DNA of 64,000 nucleotides from Laguncularia racemosa (taxonomy: Eukaryota > Streptophyta > Magnoliopsida > Myrtales > Combretaceae), in the NCBI GenBank assembly GCA_037954665.1, contig JBBMOL010000057.1:1984001-2048000 (forward strand). Reading direction: 5' to 3'. The first letter of the stretch is position 1, and each line of letters begins with the position of its first letter. Below are positions 1 through 12,729 of the stretch, piece by piece. A program made the position numbers and the translations under genes. Below the pieces are notes generated by a model. The model had not been told where the DNA came from, did not search any database, and was given only the letters and a program-made list of their open reading frames with translations.

Positions 1-1102
1 CTTCTTTCTTCTCCATACTTCCGACTGGTTTCTCGACTATTCCTCTAACCCTCTCACCAACCACCCTACTGCTACTGCCGAGACTATCATACACATAATT
101 CCTCTTGCCCCCACCTAGCCTTGTACTCTATTCTTGAATCATCATCTCAGCTCTAAGGGCCAAAATTTTTACCTCATTGACGGTTCTGAACACCGTCACC
201 CTTATTAGGTCCCTAATATGGGGCTTCAATCCGTCCACAAATCGCGCCACCTGCTGACCCTCGGTCTCCCTCAGATCATTCCTTTCCGCTAGCCACATAA
301 AGTCAGCGGTGTATTCATGCACCGTCCTCTGCTCCTGACGGCATCGTTAGTACTGCTAGAAAAGGATCTGCTCATAGTCGGGTGGTAGAAAATCCCTCTG
401 CAACAGATTCTTCATGCAGTACCATGTCCTTATAGGTTTCTTCCCCTCTCTTTGCCTCCGGTTCTGCAAACGATCCCACCATGCAGAAGCCCCTCCTTTC
501 AGCTTATAAGCAACCAACCTTACTCTCCTATTCTCAGGTACCTCCATATAGTCGAAAAACCTATCGACTTCTACAAGCCAGTCCAAGAAATCTTCTATAT
601 TGAGATTACCATTAAAGGATGGAATATCTACCTTGAGACAGAAGTCACCGCCATCTGTATGATCGTAGCCCTGGTGGTTTCTTCGATATCCGCCACCATA
701 TTCCTGGTCAATTCGGTCATCGACCCCGTGGTACCTACCACCACCAACATCGCCCCTTCTCGGTGGTTGTCCCCTCCTCTATAGAAATTCACCCTCTTCC
801 TAAGAGGAACTTTCATCTAGCCTTCGGTTCCACTGATTCGCGGCAGCAGGTTAATTGATAGGATCGCCACAAGCGACTGCTACTCCTGGTCGATTCCCAA
901 CAACACCCCTGTTTCCGTTGTGGCCCATCACCATGGCGTCGAAACGCGCAACCAAGTCTTCTAAACGCTGCTCTACACGCCCAAGTCTCTGTTCCATGGC
1001 TTCGACCACCGTCCTTGGAGCCCATTGATTGACTCCTTGGACTTCCGCATCCCGATTAAGGTCGAGAACGCGTCCGCCGTCAACACCTTCGTTAGCCGAC
1101 AT
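1..1102 (-). pseudogene. gag fragment of Ty3/gypsy element, multiple stops
   Basis: The minus-strand frame starts with an ATG at 1100-1102 (MSANEGVDGG). It continues through the N-terminal spacer and the retrotransposon Gag domain, with motifs such as YMEVPENRRVRL, GGASAWWDRLQ and FLPPDYEQILF at about 356-586, and GQQVARFVDGLKP at about 230-270. Stops interrupt the frame at 851-853 and several times below 830, so no intact Gag can be made. Gag would form the virus-like particle that packages the element RNA. The zinc knuckle and pol are outside the window. Confidence 0.85.
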
Positions 1103-1135
1103 CTCCGCAAGAATTTGCTTTGCTCTGATACCAAC

Positions 1136-1718
1136 TAACGCAGCGAGGAAAGCATAAACACACGAGACCAATTCTAGGATTGGAACTCATGAATAAAATA
1201 AGAATAATCTGAGTTTATTCCTTGATAAGTCTCAATTGTGCACAATCGAGAAAGCAGAAAAACTCTTATCTAAAAATGTATATCGAATAAAGGATAAAAG
1301 CTAACCCTAACAATGACCTAGCAACTATATATACTTCTCAGAAAAACAAGTAAAAAAGGAAATATATATGTACACGTGGAAATAAATATTAGTATACACG
1401 TCTGTCATCTGTCTTATACACGGTCGTGCATGAAGGCTGTGTAGGCTTCTGGGAGTACTCCTGACATAACACACGGTCGTACCCCCTGGCCGTGCATGAA
1501 GGTCGTGCATGTTTCAGGGAGCTTCCAGAAACGTAACACACGGCCGTGCCTCCTGGCCGTGTACGTTTCTGGGAATCATCCTGGTATATCACACGACCGT
1601 GCCTTCTAGCCGTGCATGCAACCGTGTGTGTTTCTGGAAGCTCCCTGACATCATACATGACCGTGCTTGTAATAGACACGCCCGATATCAACTCGTGTCA
1701 GCTACGATGTCCTCATCA
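1136..1718 (-). repeat. LTR (5' LTR of the left-edge element)
   Basis: The outer end is ...CATCA at 1714-1718. The inner end is TAACGCAGCGAGG at 1136, which matches TGACGCAGCGAGG of the LTRs at 13851 and 19023 with TG changed to TA. It abuts the primer-binding site GCTCTGATACCA. A TATA-like run lies at about 1323-1334 and is read on the minus strand. The part from about 1415 to 1690 is packed with variants of the CACGGCCGTG palindrome. Confidence 0.85.
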
Positions 1719-4700
1719 GCCAAGTAACTTAGAAAGGAAAACATAAAAAAAAAAAAAAACCGTTTAATGCAGATATCAAGACCTGAAATCTTTATTTGGC
1801 AGGTTCATTTTGTAGGAGACTAAATAACATAAAAATATTATCAATCAATAGAGCCATAGAGTGGATTATTATGATATAATGAAAGGGTGAGGATAAGATC
1901 ATAAGATAATGCTAGACAGTGTGTTTAACATAACATAATATTTGCACGACATAATAAAAAAAAATAAAGGCATATATACAAATGTAAATGTTTTTATAAC
2001 TCCATATAGCACATAGTTTAACAATGTTTATATTATATATCATTTACATAATTTTTTACTTGTATATTTATAATATCACAATGGCATACCGAATATGTTT
2101 AACTATGTGTAACATATATTATGCTATTTAAATTACATGATGTGGTATATAAATAATATTACATAGGTAATATTTTTTTCTTAGCTTATTCACGATAAAG
2201 CTATGATTGGAAATATGCTTTAACCGACAAGAACTAAACGCAAAGCGATCACAGCAGTTTCAATCCCTTGCTGATGTGTCAGACCTATATGCAACAATCT
2301 GCATTTATTTATTAAGTATAAAAAGTTCACATATTTGTTTGGTTAAGTAGGACCGATGCAAAACCCTGACAGGTCGAGTTTACCTTAATTAAATTAATAT
2401 TATAATTATTCTTTAAAAAATATATACTCGTTGTTGAGTTATATGTAAAAAGATTTTATTAATAATTGTACCTAAATATTTTTAAAACTTTAAGGAAATG
2501 AAAAATTATCTTTAAGAAATAATTAAGGGTGTTTGGTATACTTTCTTAGATGTTAAAAGAATAAAAATTTTATTTTTTTATTATAACATACGTATTAATT
2601 GAAATATAACTACTAATTTATAAAAAAAATAAGATAAAACAAATACATAAAACTAATGTAAGTTTTGTTTTCAACGGAAATAGATCTAAAAAAATTATTG
2701 AATTGGAAATTGCAAGTAGACCCAAAATAGCAAATTGACATGAATAAAATTATTCTAGGATTTCTTTTCATGATAATTTTACGAATTCGTTTTATTAGCG
2801 GTGAAAAAAAAAAAATTTGAATATAAGTTATCATGCAATCAATCATTCAATATCTAAATTCAAATTTATAACATTAATTATATAAAAAAATGTCACTAAA
2901 CCAAGTTATGTATAATTGGTAAACTTACTAATGTATTTACACATTTATTTATGTAAATTCATATACATATTTGAGGAATTGGGGTTTCTAAAACAGGCAT
3001 GATAGTAAAAGTTGTAAATTAAACAAACAAGAACGTTGGAGAACTATCACAATCCCATAAGGTGGATCTAGGAGGGGTGAAGGAGCCCTATACAGGCAAA
3101 GGATAGGGCTGGTTTTGGCTTGCGACAAACTTGGCTTACGAATTAGCCCAACTGATCCAGGCTCTTGAACGGACTCGAAGTTGGAATTAGCCCAGCGGAT
3201 AGGAATTGTCGAGCCCTAAACTGACTTGGAAATCTGTCAGTTCGGCTTACTAATTCATGTATGAATTGAACTAATAGGTTTTTGAGTCATAATACACTCA
3301 CATATAAGAAAAAAACATAAATGAAAAAAAAAACTTTTATGGCCCATTCAAAGCCCAAACCGGTCCAAGAACCATTGAGCTAGGAAATTGGCTCGGCCCT
3401 TCCCTTTCGAGCCAATTCTAGTTCCACCTCCCACTGACTTTTGATCGGAGGGTTTCGAGCCGATTCCAAATCGACATCATGTCTAGCCTTGACCTCTCAA
3501 GCCTTAAAAAAAATAATTTATAAAAATTTTCGAAAATCGTGGCAGCACGGCAAGGGTGATAAGACCAAGATTCAAATCAGATCCATGGTGGATTGGTGAA
3601 GAGACTAGATATGTAATCTTATATTAAATGTGGGTAAATTAATGAAGAGCTTATCATGGATATCGGGATGATTTTGGTTGAAGAGGTTGCTGTGAATTGT
3701 TATGTTGGCAGGCATGCATACAGATCTTCCGAGTCTGCAGAAATTTGAAGAAGAATTTAAGTTTTATTTTCTCCTCCATTTACCATGGAAAGTGATTGTA
3801 GTCCCTTTCCCTTCTCTCTCCTCCTCAAATATAGTATATTTAGTATATTTCATATCAAAGCTTTAATCATTAATAAATATATATATTATATTTATATTTA
3901 TATGTCTATGTCTATACATACTATTTTCATGAGTTTTTTGAATTTTGATTTTACGAAATAGCACTTTTAACTTGATAGCTGTTCATGAACCATCAACTTA
4001 GAGCTGATCTCTTAACATTGCGTCCAATGGCTCCAACAACTTGAAATCCAAGGAGATTTCTAGCTTTATTAAATTACACGAATGATTAGTCAAAATTAGT
4101 CCATTTCTTTCAGCCGTTTCAAATCGAGTCTTAAGCATTTTTTATATGGCATTTAAGTTCAATTTATTTAGTAATGTGCGTAAAGTATATACACTTACTT
4201 AGTCATATTAATAATTCATCTAAATCATTTTCTGTTTTTACAATTTAACGATGTAAATACACGCATACATGATTATTGTATTTGAGGATATGGTATATCT
4301 AAATTAGGTGCAGGATTTTAGTTGTAATCTGAATAAATAAAAGAATTTGGGATTTGCTTTTTTTCTTTTCTTTTCTTACTGAGTATACTATAAACGAGGG
4401 ATTAAAACCAATTTATCCTATGAATAAGTGCAGTTTTCGCTTGTTAAATTTTATTAATTTACTTTTTAGGATTATAATAATCATTTGTGGCTTTTGGGAG
4501 AAAACTTTGAGCGTTGTTAATACGATTTATGCATAGATTAGTAGCGGAAATATATATAATAATTTTTTATACTACTAACTTGTATTTAAATATCATTAAC
4601 ATTCACCTTTAAATACGATGAAAATGGTATATAATGCCAGGGTGTCCAGAAACGTGATGGTTCTAATTATGGGTGTGGGGGTTTTTTGGGTGTATTTTAT

Positions 4701-6840
4701 GCAGATTGGTGGTTAGAGTTTTTTATGTTGCACTCCAAGTTATGACATAACAATTTCATTGAGACGAATCCCATAGGTTGTCAAAAGTTCTCTTCTGAAT
4801 AATTAATTGATTAGTCCAAGTACTCTACCCACCAAATGACTTTAAGAGTGTGGATCCGCATATTTATCTGCATAAAATAAGATTATATAGCACTCATCCG
4901 ACCATAATATTTTATATGAAATCTCAAATATTATTTTAATTTAACGGTAAGGCCCCATTCTTTTTTTTTTTTTTTTTTCTGTACATGTATAATCTTAAAT
5001 GAATATTACCCATAAGACGTATATAACTACAATCAATTCTCGCACTTAATCAACATCTAAAAAGTAAAATAATTGGTAAAAACCTAGCGAGTAAGCAACA
5101 CACTTTTTCAATACTTATATGTAAAATCAAGAGTTTCATACTTTTATTTATTATTTTAATAAAACCGATTTAGTTTTTAATTTTATTATTAAATTATATG
5201 TATTAAATCTTTATCATTAATTATCATAAAGTCTCTAATATTAATATATAAATTAATGATAAGATTAAAGATTAAATCTTATTATTAAAAAACAGATGAA
5301 ATCAAATAGGAATACATGATAACAGCCAGATTTTGTTTCACATCCTCCTCTTATCATATCCATTCACGGTTAATGGCAGATGTTGCTTTCTTCCTATTTC
5401 AAGAACCGATTCCGTCTTAGTCGAGCCATTCTCTTTTATTTTGCTCCTCAATTTGTAAATTAATAGTCGAGACTATTTGGATTTTTTAAATATTATATTA
5501 TATCAGTATAATATCATTTATTATTTTTTAATTTTAATTATTCATTATATATGATAAAATCTTAATTGGATAAATTAAAAAAAAAAAAAGTAAATTGAAA
5601 GGATTATTTCCTGAGAGAGCAAACATCCTGTAGGCACTACTTTTTCTTCATCCTGATATCATAATACACTCAATGGTTATTGCTAATGGTCACTGTGGGT
5701 TAGTCCATACCCAGCATACCCTATCTCACGATACGAGTTGATGTCCAGCGACCATCACAATAAATTATTAAATATCAAATTAGTATACGTCTTAAGGTCA
5801 AACCCTGATTGATCCATTTCAAGTCACGCAACAAATATATCATTAGATATTAACAACAAACCCAAGCAATACAACACTTAGAAGGCATTGAAGAATCACC
5901 TAGAGCATGCCATTCAAGTTATAAGGCCATTCTCAATTACCTATAGTTAATTCTGTGTTTTGTAGCGCCTCGCATCCTGAAAACCTTAACTATCCCTAGT
6001 CTTTGGCTCCTAGAAAGTGGTGCAGCCATGGCAGTTTTTGGCTTTCTTTGTTACATAATCCAAGCTTAAGTGTACTCTATCTAACAACAGTCGAGAAATC
6101 TATACCACAAATTTAATCTACGCAGAATCCTCGGATCGGATCCAAAGCACGATCAAGATGAATCTCCACCGATTAATTTCGAATTAAAGGAAAACACTGT
6201 TAAATGCTTGGGAATTTATGTGCTTTTGGTTTACGAATGGTAACTTAAAGGGATATAGACGATTATTGAGATATTTAGGTAGAGATTAAAAGCAGTGAAA
6301 TTTCAATTTCTTTTTCATTTTTTTTTCTGGGTTTTGATGTTTTTGGTGCATTCGATTCATTTAATTACCATTTACATTTGCAGTTTACTTGTTTGCCAAA
6401 TATTTGTCAGCGGAGATCTAACTACAAAATCCAACGACATTGTCTGTAGCTTTTTAAGACAAATGTTGCATATTTCCATATCTTTTTAGGTGATTCCAAT
6501 GACCCAAGCAGTAATCTCTTCTAGGTACATGGATAAAACAAGGATCCTGTCTAAGTCCAGCTGCTGTTGGTCTCAGTGCTGCTGCATAATCCTAACACAT
6601 ATGCTGAGTTACATGACCATGGTTTTCCGATATATTGTAATAAGACCTTGTCTTAGCTTTTCTGGGCACATGAACGACAAGGGTAGGTGAATACTGACTA
6701 CAGACCTGAATGAAATAAAGCTCATAGGTTCATGCACAGATTAAGCTATTTGATTTTAGGGTAGGTGGTATGGGAAATTGGGTATGGGAATTAATGCAAA
6801 GGCAGAAAATTTCTTTAAATCTTTCTTCCCTAGCTGCCAG
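1719..6840. other. intergenic, AT-rich, no gene recognised
   Basis: No ORF here has recognisable protein similarity. It holds poly-A (about 1746-1759) and poly-T (about 4961-4978) tracts. A GC-richer island at about 3040-3490 is rich in GGCCC/GAGCC words and has no coding signal; it may be an old repeat. The 3' end (about 5600-6840) is probably the promoter and 5'-UTR intron of the lipase-like gene. A good acceptor (CCCTAGCTGCCAG) ends at 6840, the same place relative to the ATG as in the second lipase gene. Confidence 0.6.
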
Positions 6841-6883
6841 GGATGGATTTGTGGGGGTTTATATGAAATAAAACAAGTGGGCA

Positions 6884-8207
6884 ATGGCTTGTGACTGGGA
6901 ATTTTTTGATCCTGCAGGACCCTTGCACCTGAAATCTATTGACTGGTAAGCACAATTGCATTTCTGCCATTGCTACTCTTAGGTGTTCCTCAAAGGTCTA
7001 GACTATTTATTTGACTATATTTGTCTTCCTTGAAATTCTCTGAATTTTCGTTTAGAAGCTGTATGATGATCCATTTCTGATTATGCATGTAGCCTTTCGT
7101 CGTGATTTATGTATAAGATGCTTTAGTATATGCTCGCGTCGTGACATTCTGAGCGCAGGTCCATTCTTTCATTGAACCATAAATATATTTCCGATGTTTC
7201 GCTATATATGTTTCTTCTTCCTGTCTCGTAGGGAAAACCAACATCATAAAAGGTCTGTGATCGCCAGCTTAATTGAAGCTGTTTCTGTCTTGGAGGGTGA
7301 CCGCCAGGAAAAACGTGAAGGCTCTCGAGCTCTCGCTTCACCATGGTGGGAATATTTCCAGTTTCGCTTGCTTCATAAGCTTGTAGATAATGTTGACTCT
7401 TCGATCTTTGGTGCAGTCTTCGAGTATAACGCTCCCTCGTCTCCCGGTGGCTATCCAGCTAATGTGCCACATTATATCATCGCCTTTAGAGGCACTTTAT
7501 CCAGATTGGGATCAGTCTCACAAGATTTAAAGGTGAATCTTCACTTCATCTGTCATTGTCTTGACCGAACATCTCGCTTTGATGTTGCCATGAAGACTGT
7601 ATGCAGCATGGTTGCAGCAGCAGGCAAATCTCGGGTATGGCTAGCTGGACATTCCCTTGGTGCAGCCATTGCAATGTTGGTTGGAAAGACTATGGCGAGA
7701 GCTGGCATGCTCCTTGAATCTTTCCTCTTTAACCCACCCTATTTATCTTTCCCAATCGAGCGGCTTATCAGTAACAAGAATCTGAAGCACTGGCTGCGTT
7801 TTGCTACTAGTTTGTTCACAGCAGGACTATCTATAGCTACGAAAGGTCCTGAATTATCAAACCTATGTGATGATGGATTTGTTGCTCTGTCTGCTTGGGT
7901 TCCTTACCTTTTTGTGAACCCGGCTGATCATTTATCCTGTGAATTCATCAGTTATTTCGAGCACCGTAAAGAGATGGAGGAGATTGGTGCAGGAGCAATC
8001 GAGAAGTTATCAACCCAGCATTCAATAGGGGCTCTTTTCATGAGTGCAATAGGTGTGAAGGCTGAACCAGTGCATCTCATTCCTTCAGCAGTTCTGATAG
8101 TCAATTTAACTCCATCCCCGGATTTTAGAAGCGCCCATACATCCACCCAATGGTGGAATCCTAAAATAAATTCAAACTTGCAATGTAATCTCTACAGGTA
8201 TAGTTAA
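6884..8207 (+). CDS. class-3 lipase-like alpha/beta hydrolase, copy 1 (join 6884-6945, 7232-8207)
   Basis: Two exons give a 345-residue protein. Exon 1 (62 bp) encodes MACDWEFFDPAGPLHLKSID and ends at GT (6946). Exon 2 begins after AG (7230-7231), completes a Trp codon and runs to TAA at 8205-8207. The alpha/beta hydrolase nucleophile elbow AGHSLGAA places the catalytic Ser at residue 162. The YIIAFRGT strand precedes it. NPADHL and PVHLIPSAV may supply the Asp and His of the triad (inferred). There is no signal or transit peptide and no membrane span. The family is that of plant proteins usually labelled 'GDSL esterase/lipase At4g10955-like', although the fold is lipase class 3. The substrate is unknown. 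The exon structure equals that of the 22891-24592 gene. I chose this start because both copies share the 62-bp exon and its phase. Confidence 0.9.
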
Positions 8208-10903
8208 TATATATCATCGAAGATGTTTTAACATTTTCTGTTACAATTAAGTACAATAGCTTCCCCCCACACCACCACCCCCCACCCCTTCTAAGAGAAA
8301 GACGTGACCATGCCAGTGGCAGCTGGCTTGGGGAATGAGAATCTATGTCAGGGTGTTCATGCTGATTCGGTCGAGTCCGTTTTGCTTTCCACATGGATCT
8401 AGATCAAATGAATCTTTGTTTTCCTTATGCCTTACGAAGATCTCTTCTAAGTGTCTCGGTGAAGATTGTACTGTTCCTTGTTCTGCTTCTGTATATTCTG
8501 CCCATGCAGATTGTACTGTTCCTTGTGTGGCCTTTTAATGTACCGGCCACCGTATATAGTTTTATGCATATACTATATCGTTGTTCATACAATTACTGAA
8601 TTGCTAGATAAAGATAGAGTAAAGGTATTTCTTCTTTTAATTGTGAACTTCGTCCGCCAATCACCCGTTAAAACCATGATCCTCTATTTTTTTTTGGAAT
8701 CGAGCCCAACGATGCCTATCCTTAATATGAAGAATATGTGGATCACTTTTCTATATATTAAATAGAAGTGCTAAGATAAGTATTTTATGATCCTACTTTT
8801 TCTTTTCTTCAGTATTTACAATAAAAGAGAAAATATTCAAATGTAATTCATTCAACATAAAAATAATCATTCATGACATTAAGTTACAAAGACTTTGACA
8901 TCCTACCTATTTTTGTTCCAATATTATTCTTCCCATGCAATGGTATACAAAAATTCAATCCATGCAATTTTGGACATTAGTTGATTTTTGTTGTAAATAA
9001 TAAATAAAAACCTGTAAATTATTCACTTCATTTTACAATTAGTTCCACATACCATTTCAACTTAAACTATATAATAATTAATTATATACTATATAGTTAA
9101 CTAGTTTTGAACCTATACCATATGAGAATAGATAACAATTTTAAATATAATTTTAAAATTTTTTACCTACAATAATAAATATATAATTATAATGTATATA
9201 AGCATCTTATAATTTGATGAATACCACACATTATAGTTGATTTTTTTTTCTAATTGTGGCCATGAACAATATTGTGCGATTGTTTTCTTGTTCAAGTATT
9301 TTTTTATGTTTAAAATAATAAGATTAATATAGTAATTATATATTGGTGAAGGGCTAATAAAATCTCATTCCTCCGACGAGACTTAGAATCAAATTATCAG
9401 GTAAAGCTAGAATAGTCAGTTATAAAAAGTCATAATTTCAGTTTTTAAAATTACTTCTAAACATAAAAATTGAATGCTAACCAAAATTATTATTCTATTT
9501 CGGTTCATCCCTAGAAAATAAATGCACCAAATATTAGATAACTTGCTAGTCTAAATCATATGAATCAAGGCTAATTTATTTTCTAGAATAAAATAGATAA
9601 GAAATAAAAAAAAACTTATTATTTAGGAGTAACTATTACTAGTAATAAACTATAGCTGCATGTTCACTTTATTCCATTTTGTTTTTATTCAATAGAAAGT
9701 TGATATTATAGTATTTAATTCAGACACCGAATAGTCATTCCTAATTAATTACTATTACTTAAAATATTAAATAGTAAATCATAACTTCAACTCATAAACC
9801 TTATTATTCAATGGTTCATTTATTGTCTTTGCCTTAAATATCCCATCCTTGTAAATTACACCACTTTATTTTTATTGTGTACAATATAGTTGATGTTTTG
9901 ATTATAAATTTTTATTATAGGGAATATTTATTATTATGTTTATCATACTTCATTAATTATAATATTAAATTGAAAATATAACTAAAAATACCATTATGTC
10001 CATTATTATAGAATATAAGTTATTTGTTGAAAGTATGCAAGTGCTTAAATTTTTATTTCGAATACCATTCTATAGAAGGTAATAAATATACTCTTTAAAC
10101 AAAAACCCCAACCCATTTGTAAGTAGGTATAAAAATGTATTTTATGAATAATTATTTAGTTTCTTTTACCTTCACGTAAACGCCCCCAATGTATTTAACT
10201 AGGGATTCATTGCTCCAACTGTTTCTTTGCTTTTCATAAACAAAGATGAATATCATTTAAAAAAAATCAAATAAACATATTAGTATAAAAGAGCTTGTAA
10301 TCGAAAAGAGTTGAAAATTCAAAAATTTAATAGATATAACAAATCCTTGAAAGCGTGGTATATCAAAAATAAAAAATCACACCAAAAAGAAAATAAAATA
10401 AATTGTTAAAATTGGATATTTTTAGAGCCATTTTTGTTGTGTTAGTAGCCCTATCAATTGGCATTATTTGACATCATTTTTCTCTTTTCTTTTTCTTTTT
10501 TTTTAATGTTGTAGCTCTATTTTATTTTTTTTCCCAACTTTATATTTTGCTAAAAATAGAAAAGAGAATTAAACATGTTTTACCTTAGCAAAAGAATAAT
10601 AATCGTACATCTAAACCATGAATCGATACAATGAAGGCCTTGGCCCTTGGCTCGCATTGCTCATATTATTTGTTGTGACCCTAGCTATAGTTATGATGCA
10701 TCAGCAAAAGCAATTACATACGATTTCTGTTCATAAAATAGAAAATTTTAAAGGCATTTTGGGATAGATCCATAGGTTTTTTTTTTACACACGGCCGTGG
10801 GCAGAGTTGAGTGTTTTTCTTTTCCTTTTTTTTTTTTTTTCCACACAGTATGAATGGAATGGCAATAAAATCCAGCGTTACTGGTTTTTTGAAGTAGACT
10901 TGG
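8208..10903. other. 3' flank of lipase copy 1 and AT-rich intergenic DNA
   Basis: The first ~500 bases are probably 3' UTR and flank. They include a C-rich run at 8263-8290, whose complement is G-rich and could fold as a quadruplex. About 8770-10700 is AT-rich with no coding signal. At 10790-10801 there is one isolated ACACGGCCGTGG, the motif that fills the LTRs of the nearby gypsy elements. Long T tracts flank it, and they create lysine-rich false ORFs on the other strand. Confidence 0.6.
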
Positions 10904-10972
10904 AAATGAAGAGTCATCTTTGTGTTTTGTTTTTTCTTTTTCTTTTTTTTTTTTTTTAAAATGAAGAGTCAT
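10904..10972. repeat. 14-bp direct repeat flanking an oligo-T tract
   Basis: AAATGAAGAGTCAT occurs at 10904-10917 and again at 10959-10972. The 41 bases between are T-rich and end in a run of about 16 T. This is the layout of a poly(A)-tailed retroposed insertion on the minus strand with its target-site duplication. It lies about 400 bp upstream of AOC. Confidence 0.45.
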
Positions 10973-11272
10973 TTTTAAAGACTACAGTCTAGGAAAGGAG
11001 TAAGAAATCAATACAACACCACGTATTTACTGTGCATAGTAAATGATTAAAATAGCCAAAATTCCTAGTTCAGCGTACGGTGCAAAGCTTGCAACCATCA
11101 ATGAGCAATCAATCAACGTGGACTGTTGCTATTCCCATTTCCCACTGTCCAAGACCAAATTTCCTCATGAGTTCCAACACGAACCACGCACCAAATTCCG
11201 ATCACTGGCAAAGTGTCCAATGAAGTCAATAGTCACATGATAAAGTCCCCATTAATATACAATAATTTTTCC

Positions 11273-11280
11273 TATTTATA
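11273..11280 (+). promoter_or_regulatory. probable TATA box of AOC
   Basis: TATTTATA lies 84 bp upstream of the AOC start codon, a normal plant spacing for a short 5' UTR. An E-box CACATG (11233-11238) lies just upstream and could bind MYC-type factors. That role is inference only. Confidence 0.5.
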
Positions 11281-11363
11281 GACGCAATAGATCCTTCTTT
11301 GCAAAACAATATAACCTGTTACAAACACTGAACACAGTAATTGAAAGAGAAACAAGAAAAATC

Positions 11364-12573
11364 ATGGCTTGTTCATCTTATGCTCTCAAAACAACAGTCG
11401 CTCCTTCTGTTAATCTAGGAAATCAGCTATCCCCAGCCACCGTTACTTCGAGAAATTTCGTTAGGTTTACTACACAATCCCTCTCTCAAAATCCTAGATT
11501 CGTTTCTCCCTCCACGCAGAAACACTTACTGGAAGTACCGAAAAGATCCTTCACTTGCAAAAGTCAAGCTAGCCCGGCCGAAGATTCCAGTTCTAGTCCT
11601 AGTAAGAGATTTCCTCTCTCTCTCACTCTTTTTTTTCCCTCTTTGATATCCATTGAAGGGGTTGCCTTTTAGTGATACTAATTTTGACTCTGGTTAATTC
11701 ATGATTGAAGCTAAAGTCCAGGAGCTGAATGTGTATGAGCTGAACGAGAGAGATCGTGGAAGCCCTGCATATCTAAGGTTGAGCTACAAAACTGTCAATT
11801 CTCTTGGAGATCTTGTCCCATTCAGCAACAAGGTTTGTGCATCTTATTTTTTATGACTATTTGCTGCTTTTGATTTTATTTTTCCTTCTTGTTTCCCTGA
11901 AAAATTTCATTTTTTTATCATATTTGGAATATTTGATTGTTATGGTCTTCACTACTATTGATCTTTATTTTAAAGTTCTATTTATCTGTTGCCTTATTAT
12001 TTGTAAGAATTTAGTCCTAAATATAGGACGCTTTAGAAAGTTACTGAAATCGTAATTGTTAATGTTTTATTAATTAGTATACCTTTTGATTGTTGTGATA
12101 GATCTAAAACTTTACAGATTTGTATAATTTTGGGGGTGTGTGTAATTATCTATTTGTTTTATTTTCTTCAGGTTTACAGTGGTGACCTGCAGAAGAGAAT
12201 CGGCATAACATCAGGTATATGCATTCTGATCCAAAACAAGGCAGAGAAGAAAGGAGACAGATATGAAGCCATATTCAGTTTTTACTTTGGGGATTATGGT
12301 CATATATCCGTACAAGGTCCATACTTGACTTATGAGGACACATACTTGGCCGTCACTGGAGGTTCTGGAGTGTTTGAGGGTGCTTATGGACAAGTTAAAT
12401 TGCAGCAGCTTATATTTCCTATCAAGCTGTTCTACACTTTTTACTTGAAGGGCATTAAGGAATTGCCTGCAGAGCTACTTGGTACGCCAGTCCCACCCAG
12501 CCCTGCCGTTGAGCCGAGCCCTGCTGCTAAGGCTTGTGAGCCACATGCTACCATTGCCAACTTTTCTGACTAG
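11364..12573 (+). CDS. AOC: allene oxide cyclase, chloroplastic (join 11364-11601, 11711-11832, 12172-12573)
   Basis: Three exons encode 253 residues. The enzyme (EC 5.3.99.6) turns the unstable allene oxide from 13-hydroperoxy-linolenate into cis-(+)-OPDA in plastids, the committed stereochemical step of jasmonate synthesis. Residues 1 to about 75 are Ser/Thr/Lys-rich and acid-poor, a typical transit peptide. The mature part starts near KVQELNVYELNERDRGSP and continues with the family block SFYFGDYGHISVQGPYLTYE, then VTGGSGVFEG and the beta-barrel strand YGQVKLQQ. Introns of 109 and 339 bp obey GT-AG, and the phases join cleanly (Pro-Thr-Lys across the first, Lys-Val across the second). Length and C-terminus (IANFSD) fit the family. 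Nothing looks broken. It acts as a trimer in relatives. Regulation by jasmonate is known for the family but not shown here. Confidence 0.95.
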
Positions 12574-12723
12574 TGGAGAATATCGTGGGGGCATAAATGC
12601 TGGTTGTGTTATAATAAGAAAAGAAGAGTGCGGTTGCTGGTGTTTTGTGGCAACTTCTTTTTTGGGGTTGTTTCTTTTTTTGTTTTAGTGGTTTGATGTT
12701 GGACATATCTCTAGTGGAGGTCT

Positions 12724-12729
12724 AATAAA
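12724..12729 (+). terminator. poly(A) signal of AOC
   Basis: AATAAA lies about 150 bp after the AOC stop, followed by T/G-rich sequence (12730-12780), as expected for a plant near-upstream polyadenylation element. Confidence 0.5.

Larger units (their letters stand above)
1..1718 (-). mobile_element. Ty3/gypsy LTR retrotransposon, 5' part only (runs off the left edge)
   Basis: In minus orientation this is the 5' LTR (1136-1718), a primer-binding site (about 1117-1133) and the first ~1.1 kb of gag. The rest lies beyond the window. The gag translation closely matches those of the elements at 13851-19596 and 33829-39249, for example the PDYEQILF and ERNDLRETEGQQVARF stretches, so all three are one family or close relatives. 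It is clearly older: gag carries several stops. With the left end missing, no target-site duplication can be checked; the bases after the outer LTR edge are GCCAA. Confidence 0.88.

Noticed and set aside
10714..10972. Lysine-rich minus-strand ORFs
   Set aside because: They come from poly-T tracts on the plus strand and have no domain.
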